From: a virus
Reading direction: 5' to 3' (one strand)
IMG/VR virus record: IMGVR_UViG_3300034523_000298
Coordinates: 1-33,186 of that record
Length of the DNA stretch: 33,186 nucleotides
The notes under the pieces: model-generated
The model's database searches: none
What the model was told of the DNA's origin: nothing
The model's input: only the letters and a program-made list of their open reading frames with translations
In this document: piece after piece, positions 14,764 through 24,228 of the stretch
Position numbering within the stretch: position 1 is the stretch's first letter
Layout of the letters: each line of letters opens with the position of its first letter
Program-made: the position numbers and the translations under genes

Positions 14764-15264
14764 ATGGCCGACGACAACCTCAACACAGCCGCCGGCTGCC
14801 GCCTCTTCATTGGCGGAAAGACCGGCGCAACCACCAAAACCGAGTACGAGGCCGACACCTACGTGCGTGTTGGTGAAATCGAAGATCTCGGCGAGTTCGG
14901 CGACACCTTCAGCAGCGTGACCTTCACGTCGCTCGAGGATGGCCGTGTGCGTAAGTACAAGGGCACGGCCGATGCCGGTGACATGACCCTCACTGTTGGC
15001 TTGGATAACGGTGACGCTGGCCAGAATGCGGTGAAGACCGCTCACAAAGATCGCAGCAAGGGTGACTACAACATCAAGGTCACCCTGAATGACGGCGACC
15101 CTGATGCCTCGCCGGCCATCAGCCCGACCACGTTCTACTACCGGGCAAAGGTCATGAACAACACCGTGGCAGCCGGTGCAGCTGACAACGTGGTACGACG
15201 TAACATCACCCTGGGCATCAACTCGGAAATCCTCGAACTGCTGCCGGCCCCGGTCACCCCATAA
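14764..15264 (+). CDS. Major tail tube protein
   Basis: The 166-residue protein has the siphophage tail-tube pattern: GCRLFIGGKTG, VGEIEDLGEFGDTFSSVTFTSLEDGRVRKYKGTAD, a Gly/Asp-rich loop near 75-95, and TFYYRAKVMNN near 120. It is expected to form the stacked hexameric rings of the tail, so it should be highly expressed. The gene stands alone between two hairpins and has a strong GGAGG site 7 bp upstream. The C-terminus lacks an Ig-like domain. Confidence 0.88.
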   Translation: MADDNLNTAAGCRLFIGGKTGATTKTEYEADTYVRVGEIEDLGEFGDTFSSVTFTSLEDGRVRKYKGTADAGDMTLTVGLDNGDAGQNAVKTAHKDRSKGDYNIKVTLNDGDPDASPAISPTTFYYRAKVMNNTVAAGAADNVVRRNITLGINSEILELLPAPVTP

Positions 15265-15268
15265 GCGC

Positions 15269-15286
15269 CCGGGGCTTCGGCCCCGG
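15269..15286 (+). terminator. UUCG-capped hairpin after the tail tube gene
   Basis: The stem CCGGGGC-ttcg-GCCCCGG has seven G:C pairs closed by a UUCG tetraloop, an extra-stable form. No T run follows, so an RNA-stabilising or attenuating role is more likely than full termination. Confidence 0.6.
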
Positions 15287-15304
15287 CCTCACAGGATCTG
15301 ATCC

Positions 15305-15634
15305 ATGAATAACACGCTGCACGGTACCATTACCGTCAAGCTGGGTGATGAAGAGTTCACCCTTACCCCAACACTGAAGGCTGTGAGGGCAATCGAGAGC
15401 CGCTTTGGCGGCCTTCGCGGCGCTTCGCAGGCGATCACCTCGCTCAGCGTTGACGGTTGCGCCGCCATCCTGGTGGCAGGTGCCGGCCTGGACGAAAAAG
15501 CCGCCAAGGCAGTTCCAGAGCAAGTCTGGCTACACGGCGTTCTTGATGTGTCGACGCAGCTGAACGCCTACCTAGTAGCGTTGTACAACCCGTGCGGCAA
15601 AGATGCGGGAAACGAACAAGCCGGGACGGCGTAA
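15305..15634 (+). CDS. Tail assembly chaperone, lambda G-like
   Basis: The 109-residue protein follows the tail tube gene and precedes the tape measure, the place of the lambda gpG chaperone. It begins with a beta-rich segment (TITVKLGDEEFTLTPTLKAVRAIESRFGG) typical of siphophage tail tube assembly chaperones of this type. Ribosomes that do not slip stop at TAA 15632-15634. A slippery heptamer lies eight codons before that stop. The product would coat the tape measure and recruit tail tube subunits. Confidence 0.85.
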   Translation: MNNTLHGTITVKLGDEEFTLTPTLKAVRAIESRFGGLRGASQAITSLSVDGCAAILVAGAGLDEKAAKAVPEQVWLHGVLDVSTQLNAYLVALYNPCGKDAGNEQAGTA

Positions 15635-15882
15635 GCGTCATTGAGGACGGGAGTTACGTCGACCGGCTGTACTCAATCGCAACGGGATGGCTTGGCTGGC
15701 AGCCAGATGTGGCCTGGCGAACACCGCTGCCCGAACTGTTCATGGCGCTGGATGCCAAGCTCGAATGGTCGCAGATGACCAACCCCTTCGGCAAAGGAAA
15801 GGCACAAGGGGGCAAGCCGAAACCCAGCGCCTCAGCTGTAGCCGACAAGCTTCGCCAGGCCCTGACAGGAAGGAAGACATAG
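15305..15882 (+). CDS. Tail assembly chaperone GT fusion, by -1 frameshift
   Basis: Slippage by one base at GGGAAAC (15607-15613) joins the first 103 residues of the G-like protein to 89 residues in the -1 frame, which read on from RTSRDGVSVIEDGS to the stop at 15880-15882, giving about 192 residues. The second half contains WLGWQPDVAWRTPLPELFMALDAK, a helical segment like the T domain of such chaperones, which contacts tail tube protein. The downstream frame has no sensible start signal of its own (its first ATG is inside the G frame), supporting translation only by frameshift. Confidence 0.82.
15607..15613 (+). promoter_or_regulatory. Programmed -1 ribosomal frameshift site
   Basis: GGGAAAC is in the X-XXY-YYZ register relative to the G frame (codons GGA at 15608 and AAC at 15611). 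Lambda uses GGGAAAG at the same place. The -1 frame is open from here for 89 codons. Confidence 0.85.
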
Positions 15883-15938
15883 GGGTCAGCGAGGCCAGAA
15901 TCTTGGTATGGTTTCCGGTTCAACAAACGGAGCCCTTC

Positions 15939-16265
15939 ATGATTAGGAAAATTACGCTTTCTGCTGCCCTTTCACTGCTTGTCTGTTCAGGGGCATTTGC
16001 TGCTGGAACAGCAGCTTCCAAGGCAGATCTGACTGCGCTGAAAAGCGCAATGGAAGATAAACTGAAAGATGCAGAAAGTGCGAAGTTTAAAGATGTTCGA
16101 ATTGCCAAGGATGGAACTACTTGCGGTCTTGTTAATGCTAAGAACTCCTACGGGGCGTACTCGGGGTTCGAGCCTTTCATTGCAATGAAGCTTTCTACCG
16201 GGAAGTTTTTTGTACTGAGTGTTGACGAAGCCGCTGGTCAAGTATGTTCTAGCAAAAATATCTAA
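15939..16265 (+). CDS. Small secreted accessory protein (moron)
   Basis: The 108-residue protein begins with a Sec signal peptide (MIRKITLSAALSLLVCSGAFA, cleavage likely near residue 21). Its periplasmic part has two Cys (in TTCGLVNAKNSYGAYSGFEPF and near the C-terminus in QVCSSKNI) that could form a disulfide. The gene interrupts the otherwise continuous chaperone-tape measure order, has lower G+C than its neighbours, and has its own terminator at 16284. These are signs of an independently acquired gene. A CGGAG site lies about 6 bp upstream. A role at the cell envelope of the lysogen or infected cell is inferred; no specific function is recognised. Confidence 0.75.
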   Translation: MIRKITLSAALSLLVCSGAFAAGTAASKADLTALKSAMEDKLKDAESAKFKDVRIAKDGTTCGLVNAKNSYGAYSGFEPFIAMKLSTGKFFVLSVDEAAGQVCSSKNI

Positions 16266-16283
16266 CTCTCTTTTTTACAGTTT

Positions 16284-16311
16284 AGGCTCGCCTTGTGCGG
16301 GCCTTTTTTTT
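16284..16311 (+). terminator. Terminator of the secreted accessory gene
   Basis: The stem AGGC-t-CGC / GCG-g-GCCT is followed by eight T. It comes 18 bp after the stop of the accessory gene and 12 bp before the tape measure start. Confidence 0.75.
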
Positions 16312-16322
16312 GGGGAGCGCAC

Positions 16323-19300
16323 ATGGCCGACCAACAAGTCCAGGGGATGCTGGTCCAGATTGAGGCGACCACTGCTCAGCTGCGTCGGGAGTTGGCCAAT
16401 GCGGATCAGCTGGTCGCGCGGTCATCCCAGGCGATTGACCAGAGTCTGGCTAAGGTCGACTCAGCTTTTGATCGGGCCGGTGCAGCAGCGCAGCAGGCCG
16501 GCACTCTCATTCGTGGAGCATTTGCGGCGGTGGCCGGAGCCGGTCTGATCGGCGGAATCATCCAGCAAGTCGACGTCTATGGGCAGATGTCTGACAGGAT
16601 GAAGGCTGCAGCTGGTAGCGCAAGCGAGTATCAGCTGGTTCAAGATCACTTGCTGCAAACTGCTCAGGAAACTTACCGGCCTCTGGCAGAGGCCCAAGAG
16701 CTTTATATCCGCACTGCGGACGTAATGCGTAGCCTGGGCTTCAACACCCAGGAAACTTTGGATATCACCGACAGCTTCAGCTTTCTGCTGGTGACCAATG
16801 CCGCAGCTGCTGATAAAGCCGGTTCGGCGCTGGATGCGTATTCGAAGGCGCTGCAGACCGGCAAAGTCGAGGCGGATGGCTGGGTGTCCATTCAGGACGC
16901 CATGCCGACCATCGTCACTGCGATTGCCACCGCCACCGGAAAGAGCGCCGAGGAGATCCGAAAACTCGGCGTCGAAGGAAAGCTGTCGCTCGATTACATC
17001 AATACCGGTCTGCTGCGCAATGTTGAGGTCAACCGCAAAGCTGCGGCCGAAATGTCCACCAGCGTCCAAGACGCCCTGATGAACATCAGCAACGCGATTG
17101 GTAGCTTCTTAGGGAAAATGGAGGAGCAGACCGGCGCTGTTGGCGGCCTATCCAAAGTACTCATTGCTCTCGGTGAGAACGTTGATCTGGTAGCTGTCGC
17201 GATTGGCGGTGCCGGTGTAGCCGCTCTCACTAACTACGCCGCCAAAACCTACTTGGCAGTGAAAGCAACACTTGCCCAGCGCGCCTCCCAAATACAGAGC
17301 GCTGAATCAGCTGTCAGAGCTGCAGAGGCTCAGCGGATCTACGTGCAAGCACAAGTGTTACAAGCCGAAGCCTCCGTTGCTGCAGCTACTGGCTTGCAAA
17401 GACTTTCTCTGGTTCAGACCCAGTTAATCCCCACGCAGGCTGCGCTCAAGTCGTCAACTGAAGCCCTTGCAATCGCGCAGGCGAATTTGGCGAGCACGAC
17501 CATAAGGGGTGGGCTGATGGCGGTCCTTGGTGGGCCAATGGGTCTAGCCATGCTGGCGGGCACTGCGGCGGCAAGTTTCCTCCTGCTTCGCGACAATGCT
17601 GACCAGGCCGGTGCCAGTCTTGAGGATTTGCACAAACCTGTCTCGCAGCTTCGAGAGGAATTCCAGAAGCTGAACCAGGACCAGCGCGAAGCAGCCTTGG
17701 TTAAGTGGCAGCAGGAGCAGATCAAGGCCACGGATGAAATCAAGGACGCCTACGGCGAACTTGCCCAAGCCATCCGCTCTGCAACAGTTACAGCGCCTGT
17801 CCGCGACTCGGGAGGTCAGTACAACAGGCAGCTGGCCGACTACCAGGGAATCATCGACCGGCTGAATGAAGCTCGGTCCTCGGGGGCAGACCTTGCTCCT
17901 ATCCTTAAGGAGGTGGGCGCTCGCCTGCAGCTGCCGGCGGCTACGTTGCAGGGTTGGATAACCCAGGCCGGGGCCGTCAGCGATGCTGACCAGCGTTCAG
18001 GACTGATTGCCGAGACCCTGCGCGTCCTCACCGGGGTTACCAAGGAAAACACGGTAGCGACCGAGGCGAACAATGCCGCCAAGACCGGCATGAGCAGTGC
18101 TGGCCAGACTTACCTGGAAACCCTCCAGAAACAGCTCGGCGGCCTACAGGACAACAACGACGCGATCAAGACGGCCAACCGTTATATCGCTGAGAATACG
18201 GACCTCACCGAGACCGATCGGCTGGCGATCCTTTCGGCAGCAAGTGCCATCGAGGCGCAAAAAAAGGCCAACGACAAGGCCAATAAGGCCAAGCGTGAGG
18301 GGGAGTCAAAGTCAGAACAGGCTGCGAAAAAGCAGCTGAAAGACTTCGCCACGGCCGAGGAAGGCTATAAGCGTCAGATCGAGCTGATCAACACCACTGG
18401 TGACAAGCAGAAGGACGCTACCGAGGTCGCCAAGCTGTCCTTCGAGTTGCAAGAAGGCAAGCTCGGCAACCTGTCGAAGGTCCAGCAGAAACGGCTACTT
18501 GAGCTGGCTGCTGAACTGGATGCGCTGAACAAAATCAAGAAGGCCAACGAGGACGACTTGAAGCTCAGTGCGTTCAGGGCGGCCCAGCAGGCCGGGACCC
18601 AGACGGCTGCGAACGGGTATGCCCAGGAGCTGGCCGGCATCGGCATGGGCGACAAGGCCCGTGACCGTATGCGCGCTGACCTGGCGCTGCGCCAGAAGTA
18701 TGTGGAAGACCTCCAGACCCTTAATGAGCAGCGAAACACTGGTCAGCTTGCCCCTGAGCTGTATGCCAGCGAAACACAGGTGCTTCAGGAAGAACTCGGT
18801 AAAAGGCTCCAGGCGCAGCAGGACTTCTACGCGGCGGTAGATGAGCAGCAATCCAACTGGATGAATGGGGTCCATGAGGCCTGGGCAAACTTCGCTGATG
18901 ATGCGCAGAACTACTCTGCCCAGGCGGCCGATGCTACCACCAACATATTGGGAAGTGCCCGTAGCGAACTGAGCACCTTCATGACCGATGTTGCCACCGA
19001 GACTGAAAGTGCTGGTGATGCTCTTGGCAACATGATCGGCGGGCTTGCTGAGTCTGTGCTCAATGCGCTGGCTGACATGGCCGCGCAGTGGCTTATTTAC
19101 CAAGGGGTCCAGCTGCTGGTCGGCAAAACCACTCAGGCAAGCGCAGCGGGCATGATGGCGGCGAATGCCCAGGCGACTGCGCTGCAGGCCGGCCTGGCTG
19201 CATTTGCTTCGACTGCGGCAATTCCAATCGTTGGCCCGGCGCTGGCACCAGGTGCAATGGCTACTGCGCTCACCATCGCCAACCCGCTGGCTTCGGCCGT

Positions 19301-19721
19301 GGGCATGACCGCGATGTCAGGTGTGGGCTTCATGGATGGCGGCTATACGGGCCACGGCCGCAAGGATGAGGTCGCCGGCCCGGTGCACCGCGGCGAGTAC
19401 GTGTTCGATGCGGAGGCTACTGCGCGTATCGGGGTTGGAACGCTGGAGGCCATCAGCGACGGCCGCGCTGCCTTCGTTGGAGGCCCCGGCAGTTCTTCGA
19501 CGCCCACTGCTGATTCAGTGGCCACGGGCGGGCCGGCACCGGCTCAGCCAGCTCCCCAGGTCAACCTGTATGAGGATGCTAGTCGCGCAGGGCAGGTCCA
19601 GATGTCAACGGGCCCGGATGGTCGCCAGATCATTGACCTGTGCGTGGCCAACATCCGGCAGGGCGGGGCACTCGCCAAGGCGCACGAACAATACTACGGA
19701 GCGAAAAGGATAGGCCGATGA
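16323..19721 (+). CDS. Tail tape measure protein
   Basis: The 1132-residue protein is the longest in the window and lies between the chaperones and the tail-tip genes, the tape measure position. The N-terminal part is helical and Gln/Ala-rich (VQGMLVQIEATTAQLRREL), hydrophobic segments occur near 60-80 and 400-420, and long charged coiled coils fill about 660-880. Near residue 1000 a Gly-rich motif (GFMDGGYTGHGRKDEVAGPVHRGEYVF) matches the conserved C-terminal region of phage tape measures. By the usual rule of about 1.5 angstrom per residue it implies a tail of roughly 150 to 170 nm. The start at 16323 has GGGGAG upstream. Confidence 0.92.
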   Translation: MADQQVQGMLVQIEATTAQLRRELANADQLVARSSQAIDQSLAKVDSAFDRAGAAAQQAGTLIRGAFAAVAGAGLIGGIIQQVDVYGQMSDRMKAAAGSASEYQLVQDHLLQTAQETYRPLAEAQELYIRTADVMRSLGFNTQETLDITDSFSFLLVTNAAAADKAGSALDAYSKALQTGKVEADGWVSIQDAMPTIVTAIATATGKSAEEIRKLGVEGKLSLDYINTGLLRNVEVNRKAAAEMSTSVQDALMNISNAIGSFLGKMEEQTGAVGGLSKVLIALGENVDLVAVAIGGAGVAALTNYAAKTYLAVKATLAQRASQIQSAESAVRAAEAQRIYVQAQVLQAEASVAAATGLQRLSLVQTQLIPTQAALKSSTEALAIAQANLASTTIRGGLMAVLGGPMGLAMLAGTAAASFLLLRDNADQAGASLEDLHKPVSQLREEFQKLNQDQREAALVKWQQEQIKATDEIKDAYGELAQAIRSATVTAPVRDSGGQYNRQLADYQGIIDRLNEARSSGADLAPILKEVGARLQLPAATLQGWITQAGAVSDADQRSGLIAETLRVLTGVTKENTVATEANNAAKTGMSSAGQTYLETLQKQLGGLQDNNDAIKTANRYIAENTDLTETDRLAILSAASAIEAQKKANDKANKAKREGESKSEQAAKKQLKDFATAEEGYKRQIELINTTGDKQKDATEVAKLSFELQEGKLGNLSKVQQKRLLELAAELDALNKIKKANEDDLKLSAFRAAQQAGTQTAANGYAQELAGIGMGDKARDRMRADLALRQKYVEDLQTLNEQRNTGQLAPELYASETQVLQEELGKRLQAQQDFYAAVDEQQSNWMNGVHEAWANFADDAQNYSAQAADATTNILGSARSELSTFMTDVATETESAGDALGNMIGGLAESVLNALADMAAQWLIYQGVQLLVGKTTQASAAGMMAANAQATALQAGLAAFASTAAIPIVGPALAPGAMATALTIANPLASAVGMTAMSGVGFMDGGYTGHGRKDEVAGPVHRGEYVFDAEATARIGVGTLEAISDGRAAFVGGPGSSSTPTADSVATGGPAPAQPAPQVNLYEDASRAGQVQMSTGPDGRQIIDLCVANIRQGGALAKAHEQYYGAKRIGR

Positions 19722-20203
19722 CCGCACTTGCAACGCTGTACGCCTCTGGCGGCAAGGCGTGGATCATTCCGACGCTTGAGCTTCGCTGCCCAGCCTGGCC
19801 GGCGCCGATCTACATCTGTGCCGGCTTCGATGATGTGGTGGCCACGCTGGAGACAGGGGTCCAGGTGAAGTTCACCGCGGCGGCCTTCGATGCGGCGCTG
19901 CCCAAGCGCGATGACAGTGGTAGCCAGACGCTGACCTTTGCCATCGACAACGTCACCGGCGTAGCGCAGCAGCTGATCGATCAGGCGCTGGAGGCCCGGC
20001 AGAAGATCACTCTGGTGTTCCGGATCTTCCTGTCATCCGACCTGTCCGCACCGGCAGAGAAGCCGTACCGGATGACGGTGCTCAGCGGGTTCATGGAAGG
20101 GGCCAGCGTGCAGCTGCAGGCTGGCTACTCCGACTACATCAATTTGGCCTGGCCAAGGCGCAAGTACACCTTGAGCTTCGCCCCCTGCCTTAGGTACGTG
20201 TGA
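19718..20203 (+). CDS. DUF1833 family minor tail protein
   Basis: The 161-residue protein matches the DUF1833 pattern: [66 protein letters not shown], and [14 protein letters not shown]. It overlaps the tape measure stop by 4 bp (ATGA) and the NlpC-like gene by one base. In these phages the gene stands where lambda has M and L, so it is probably a distal tail component. Confidence 0.82.
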   Translation: MTALATLYASGGKAWIIPTLELRCPAWPAPIYICAGFDDVVATLETGVQVKFTAAAFDAALPKRDDSGSQTLTFAIDNVTGVAQQLIDQALEARQKITLVFRIFLSSDLSAPAEKPYRMTVLSGFMEGASVQLQAGYSDYINLAWPRRKYTLSFAPCLRYV

Positions 20204-20604
20204 TGTTTGACAGCTACCTTGCTGCCACCTACGAGGATGGCGGGCGCGGCCCTGCGCGCTTCGATTGCTGGGGGATGGCCAGAGCGGTGCGTCATGAGGT
20301 GTACGGCTTGCGGCTGCTGCCGAGCTGGGGTTATGTCCGAAACACCATGCCGATGGAGTTCACCCGAGCGGTCAACCACGAAGCCGCTGGCATGGAGCGC
20401 TGCGAGCCGGAGGTTGGCGCGATTGCTTGCGTCTGGCGGGGCGATATCTGCATCCACGTTGCACTGATCGTTGAGGCCGAAGGCCGGCTGCATGGCCTGG
20501 AGATGAAGCCCAGCGGGGCGACCATCAAGCCGCTTCGGCGATTTCAAGACCAGTACCTGAAAGTGAGTTATCACCGTGATCGAATTCTACCCGAGCAAGC
20601 TTGA
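20203..20604 (+). CDS. NlpC/P60-like tail tip peptidase, lambda K-like
   Basis: The 133-residue protein shows the NlpC/P60 core: [11 protein letters not shown] with catalytic Cys22, and [20 protein letters not shown] with His85, probably the catalytic base. This corresponds to the C-terminal peptidase half of lambda gpK. Such tail-tip enzymes cleave peptidoglycan peptides or process tail assembly. It overlaps DUF1833 by one base and the TipJ gene by 29 bp. Confidence 0.85.
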   Translation: MFDSYLAATYEDGGRGPARFDCWGMARAVRHEVYGLRLLPSWGYVRNTMPMEFTRAVNHEAAGMERCEPEVGAIACVWRGDICIHVALIVEAEGRLHGLEMKPSGATIKPLRRFQDQYLKVSYHRDRILPEQA

Positions 20605-23600
20605 GGGCTCCCCCCTGGAGCGCCACAGAACCGACAAGGTGATGACGATCGAGGGGTGGCTGCAGCGCAACGTGCCAGGGTATGCGCCGCGCTCGGCACC
20701 GCCCATCAGCATCGAGGTGAACGGAGTTTTCATTTCGCCTGACCATTGGGGCAAGGTCGAATTTTCCCCGATGGACACGGTCCGCATCTATCCAGAGCCC
20801 AAGGGCACAGGCCTTGAGGTGGCTGTGTGGGCGGTGGTGGCGGCCGTGGTGGCGGTCGGCGTCATCATGCTCACCCAGAAGCCGCTGGCCACCCCGACGA
20901 ACAAGTCGCAAAAGGGGCAGAGCCTTAACCTGGCGAAGACCACCGGCAACCAGGTGAAGGTGGGGGACATAATCAGAGAGGTCGCCGGCCGTACAAGGAT
21001 ATTCCCCGACTACCTGGTGCCGCCTCGGCACTACTTCGTCAACGAGACGGAGCAGTGGGTGGAGATGCTGCTGTGCGTTGGCGTTGGCGAGTTTGAGATC
21101 AACCCGACCGACGTAAAGATCGGCGACACCCCGATCGCATCGCTCGGTAGCACCGCGCGATACCGGATCTACGGCCCAGGCGAGTCGCTGGCAGATGAAG
21201 CGGCCCGGCTCTGGTGGCACAATTCCACCGAGGTTGGTTCTACCAGCACCGGCGGGGCGGGGCTCACACTCACGACCACTACCACCGTTGCTCAGCAGTT
21301 TACGGGCGAATCGGTGTTGGTTGCCGACCATGTGCTGACCGTTCCGGAGGGGGCTGGCTGGTTCCCACTCGGTTGGGACAGCGGGATGATCGCTCGCATT
21401 GAGGTGCCGTACCCGTTCACGTTCACCGCTCCGGTTGACGGCAGCGCCACGGTGGTCAGCGGCCCGCATCTGCCAATGCTGCAGCCGTTTGTTGGAATGC
21501 GTATCGAGATATCGGGCGCCAATGCCGGCGAGTACGTGGTGGCCAGCTATACGCCAGAGGTTCCTGGCACCCCGGCTGTGCCAGGCAGCGCATCGATGGT
21601 TACTGGCAGCGCCGCACCGAAACGCTTCAACTTCGATGTTACACCGCTGAGCTTCACGGTTTCTCGTGGGGCCAGCGATTTCCCGATAGTCCTGACCACT
21701 GCCACCAACAACTTGGCCGGCCTGGTGTCTGCGGTAAACGCTGCTCTGGCCGGTACTCCGCTGGTGGCCAGCGCGTCGGGCGGTTACCTCAGGATTGCTG
21801 AGCAGGCCGCGCCGTTCACCGGTATCGGCCTGACCATCACTGGCGCGGTCGTCGACATTTTGGGAGCGAGCCCTGTGTTTGCGACGGGCGTTAAGTCTGA
21901 GGCGGCAACGGATGGGCAGTATGCCTGGATGACCATGGCATACGACGGCGGTGCTCCAGCCGTTGGCTTGCAAGCCGGTGAACTGCTTTCCTCGATCGGG
22001 TATCGCGACATGCGCTACCGGATCACGGAGGTTTCGGATGATTCCGCAGAAGATGACGACGAGACCCCAGAGGATGAGAGCCACGGCCCCTCAGCGATCA
22101 CAGTTGTTCGCCTGACCGACACCGGTTCAGTTGACGATGAGTGGGATGGGTTCGACGCGATCCAGAGCAACGGCGTGAGCGCCGTGCTGGACGGGTCAAC
22201 CACTGAAGGCGACTGGGCGGGTTCGTTCGTGGTCTGCCCGGAGGGCGAGACTGTACGGCGGGTGGAGCTGGACTTCTTCTTCCCGAGCGGCCTGATCCGC
22301 TACACCGAGAAGAACGGCAACCAGCGCCAGGTCAGCGTGAAGGTCGAAGCGCAATACCGCGATGCCAACACGGCAGGTGACTGGACCTCCGTTTTCTGGA
22401 CCTTTACTGCAACCCGCCGAGATCAGATCGCTTTCACCCGAGCGGTAACCTTCCCGACCTACATGCGCGGGGAAATTCGGGTCCGCCGAATCGGTGAAGA
22501 GTCTACTGCCAATACCAAGCAGGACCGTGTGCAGTGGTATGGCATGCGCGCCAGAATCGACAAGGCGCCGTTGCGCTATCCCGGCGTGACGGTGATCGCT
22601 GTGTATGCCCGGGGCGGTACCAAGCTGTCAGCGCAGTCCGAGAGTCAGGTATCAGTGATTGGCACGCGGAAGCTTCCGGTGCTGGTCGATGGCGCCTGGT
22701 CGGCGCCGACGGCCACCCGGAACATCGCGCCCTGGGTCCATTACGTAGCGGAGGATGCAGGCGCAACCGACGACGATCTGGATATCGAAGAGTTCGTGCG
22801 CCACGGCGCTACTTGGCAAAGTCGGGGGGACTACTTCGACTTCGCAGTAGAGGAGGCAGGCACGGTCAAGGACGCCCTGAACGATGCGTTGAAGGCCGGG
22901 TTTGCGAAGTTCACGCTTGAGCGCGGACGGATCACGCCCGTGCGCGATGAGCTGCGCACCCAGATCGGCAAGATGTACACGCCGCAGAACATGGCCAGCC
23001 CCCTCAAGCGCGCGTTCACACTGCCGGCACCGGATGACTACGACGGGGTGCTTATCAAGTACCGTGACGGGAACACCTGGGCGGAAGAATCGGTGAAGTG
23101 CAAGCTGGACGGTGACGCATTCATCAGAGTCGAGGAAATCACGCTCGATGGTGTCACTGACCGCGACCGTGCCTGGCGGTATGGCATGCGGCAGCGCCGG
23201 GCGCAGGTCTACCAGACCAAAAGCTACAGCTGGAGCACTGAGCTTTCTGCGCTCAACAGCGGTTACCTCAGCTATGACGCTGTGGCGGATGATATCCCTG
23301 GCTACGCCCAGTCGGCGGTGATGGTCGATTGCTCCCAAGGGGAGGGGCCGGTAATCGTCGAGAGCAGCGAGCCGTTCACCTGGGAAGCCGGGAAGTCCCA
23401 CGTCCTTGCAGTGCGCAGGCCTGACGGCTCTGTCAGCGGGCCATGGGCTGCAGCAAGACTGGATGACCACCGTGTCATCATCCCGACGATTGACTTCGAG
23501 CCGGACCTTTCCTTGGATATTGAGCCGCCGCATTTGCTGTTCGGCGTTTCGAACAGGTGGTGCTATCCAGTCCTTGTCACGTCCATCGAGCCGGGTGACT

Positions 23601-23680
23601 ACTCGGCGGACATGGAGGCGGTCAACTACGACGCGCGTGTCTACGCGGATGACGACAACTTTGCACCTGAGGACGCTTGA
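20576..23680 (+). CDS. Host specificity protein TipJ, lambda J-like central tail hub
   Basis: The 1034-residue protein begins at GTG 20576. Residues 1-75 form a small beta-grasp-like domain ([22 protein letters not shown]), followed by a hydrophobic segment near 80-100 ([17 protein letters not shown]). This N-terminus, which resembles the tail assembly protein I region, is fused to the J-type hub seen from about 110. A long variable part (about 215-620) contains an acidic stretch near 487-505. The hub ends with [14 protein letters not shown] and a C-terminal domain near 950-1034. It should form the base of the tail and hold fibre and spike proteins. The 29-bp overlap with the previous gene suggests coupled translation. 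Confidence 0.88.
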   Translation: MIEFYPSKLEGSPLERHRTDKVMTIEGWLQRNVPGYAPRSAPPISIEVNGVFISPDHWGKVEFSPMDTVRIYPEPKGTGLEVAVWAVVAAVVAVGVIMLTQKPLATPTNKSQKGQSLNLAKTTGNQVKVGDIIREVAGRTRIFPDYLVPPRHYFVNETEQWVEMLLCVGVGEFEINPTDVKIGDTPIASLGSTARYRIYGPGESLADEAARLWWHNSTEVGSTSTGGAGLTLTTTTTVAQQFTGESVLVADHVLTVPEGAGWFPLGWDSGMIARIEVPYPFTFTAPVDGSATVVSGPHLPMLQPFVGMRIEISGANAGEYVVASYTPEVPGTPAVPGSASMVTGSAAPKRFNFDVTPLSFTVSRGASDFPIVLTTATNNLAGLVSAVNAALAGTPLVASASGGYLRIAEQAAPFTGIGLTITGAVVDILGASPVFATGVKSEAATDGQYAWMTMAYDGGAPAVGLQAGELLSSIGYRDMRYRITEVSDDSAEDDDETPEDESHGPSAITVVRLTDTGSVDDEWDGFDAIQSNGVSAVLDGSTTEGDWAGSFVVCPEGETVRRVELDFFFPSGLIRYTEKNGNQRQVSVKVEAQYRDANTAGDWTSVFWTFTATRRDQIAFTRAVTFPTYMRGEIRVRRIGEESTANTKQDRVQWYGMRARIDKAPLRYPGVTVIAVYARGGTKLSAQSESQVSVIGTRKLPVLVDGAWSAPTATRNIAPWVHYVAEDAGATDDDLDIEEFVRHGATWQSRGDYFDFAVEEAGTVKDALNDALKAGFAKFTLERGRITPVRDELRTQIGKMYTPQNMASPLKRAFTLPAPDDYDGVLIKYRDGNTWAEESVKCKLDGDAFIRVEEITLDGVTDRDRAWRYGMRQRRAQVYQTKSYSWSTELSALNSGYLSYDAVADDIPGYAQSAVMVDCSQGEGPVIVESSEPFTWEAGKSHVLAVRRPDGSVSGPWAAARLDDHRVIIPTIDFEPDLSLDIEPPHLLFGVSNRWCYPVLVTSIEPGDYSADMEAVNYDARVYADDDNFAPEDA

Positions 23681-23682
23681 GG

Positions 23683-24159
23683 ATGCTGACCTTTCCGGAT
23701 GATCTCCCGCTGCCAGTGGGGGATGGATACGGCTTCAAGCCCGTGAGCCCGATTGTCAGGACCACAATGTCCAGCGGTCGGGCTATGCAGCGGCGGCGGT
23801 TCGGCAGCGTTCCCACGCTGCTGTCTGTCAGTTGGTTACTCTCGACAAAGGAGGCCAAGCTGTTCGAAGGGTGGTGTAAGTGGGGGATCGGGTGGGCAGA
23901 TTGGTTTCTCTGCCCGCTTCGCACGCCGCTGGGGTTAAAGCCGCATCGTGCCAGGTTCACCGATATCTACACCGGCCCTGAGTTCGTCGCTGATGACCTG
24001 TGGCGTTACACGGCCACCCTTGAACTGTTCGAACTTCCCATCCTGAACGAAGCTGAATTCACCGACCTGTTGGCCGGCATGGATGTTCGCGTCATGAACA
24101 CTCAGCTTCGAGGACTACTGGAACGCTGGTACACGAAATCCTGGCCCGGCGCGGTTTAG
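23683..24159 (+). CDS. Conserved phage tail-associated protein, function unknown
   Basis: The 158-residue protein carries FKPVSPIVRTTMSSGRAMQRRRF, SVPTLLSVSWLLSTKEAKLFEGW, WADWFLCPLRTPLG and LWRYTATLELFELP. This set recurs in phage proteins encoded near the tail hub, usually without a named function. It lies 2 bp after TipJ, with GAGG upstream, and is closed by a terminator. A tail-tip or fibre-attachment role is inferred from its place. Confidence 0.75.
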   Translation: MLTFPDDLPLPVGDGYGFKPVSPIVRTTMSSGRAMQRRRFGSVPTLLSVSWLLSTKEAKLFEGWCKWGIGWADWFLCPLRTPLGLKPHRARFTDIYTGPEFVADDLWRYTATLELFELPILNEAEFTDLLAGMDVRVMNTQLRGLLERWYTKSWPGAV

Positions 24160-24190
24160 CCGCTTTAGCAGTAGACCAACTTATTTTTCA

Positions 24191-24214
24191 GCCCGCCGCG
24201 AGCGGGCTTTTTTT
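24191..24214 (+). terminator. Terminator before the tail spike gene
   Basis: GCCCGC-cgcga-GCGGGC is followed by seven T. It separates the tail hub genes from the spike gene, whose GGAG site lies just after it. Confidence 0.85.
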
Positions 24215-24228
24215 CGCCTGGAGTATTT

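Noticed and set aside
15592-15882. Independent gene starting at ATG 15603 or nearby
   Set aside because: It has no ribosome site, begins inside the G frame and is entered exactly by the -1 slip at GGGAAAC, so it is the T part of a fusion.
20525-22084. Long open frame (519 codons) on the minus strand across TipJ
   Set aside because: It is a shadow of the GC-rich TipJ coding frame, with no family pattern and no translation signals.
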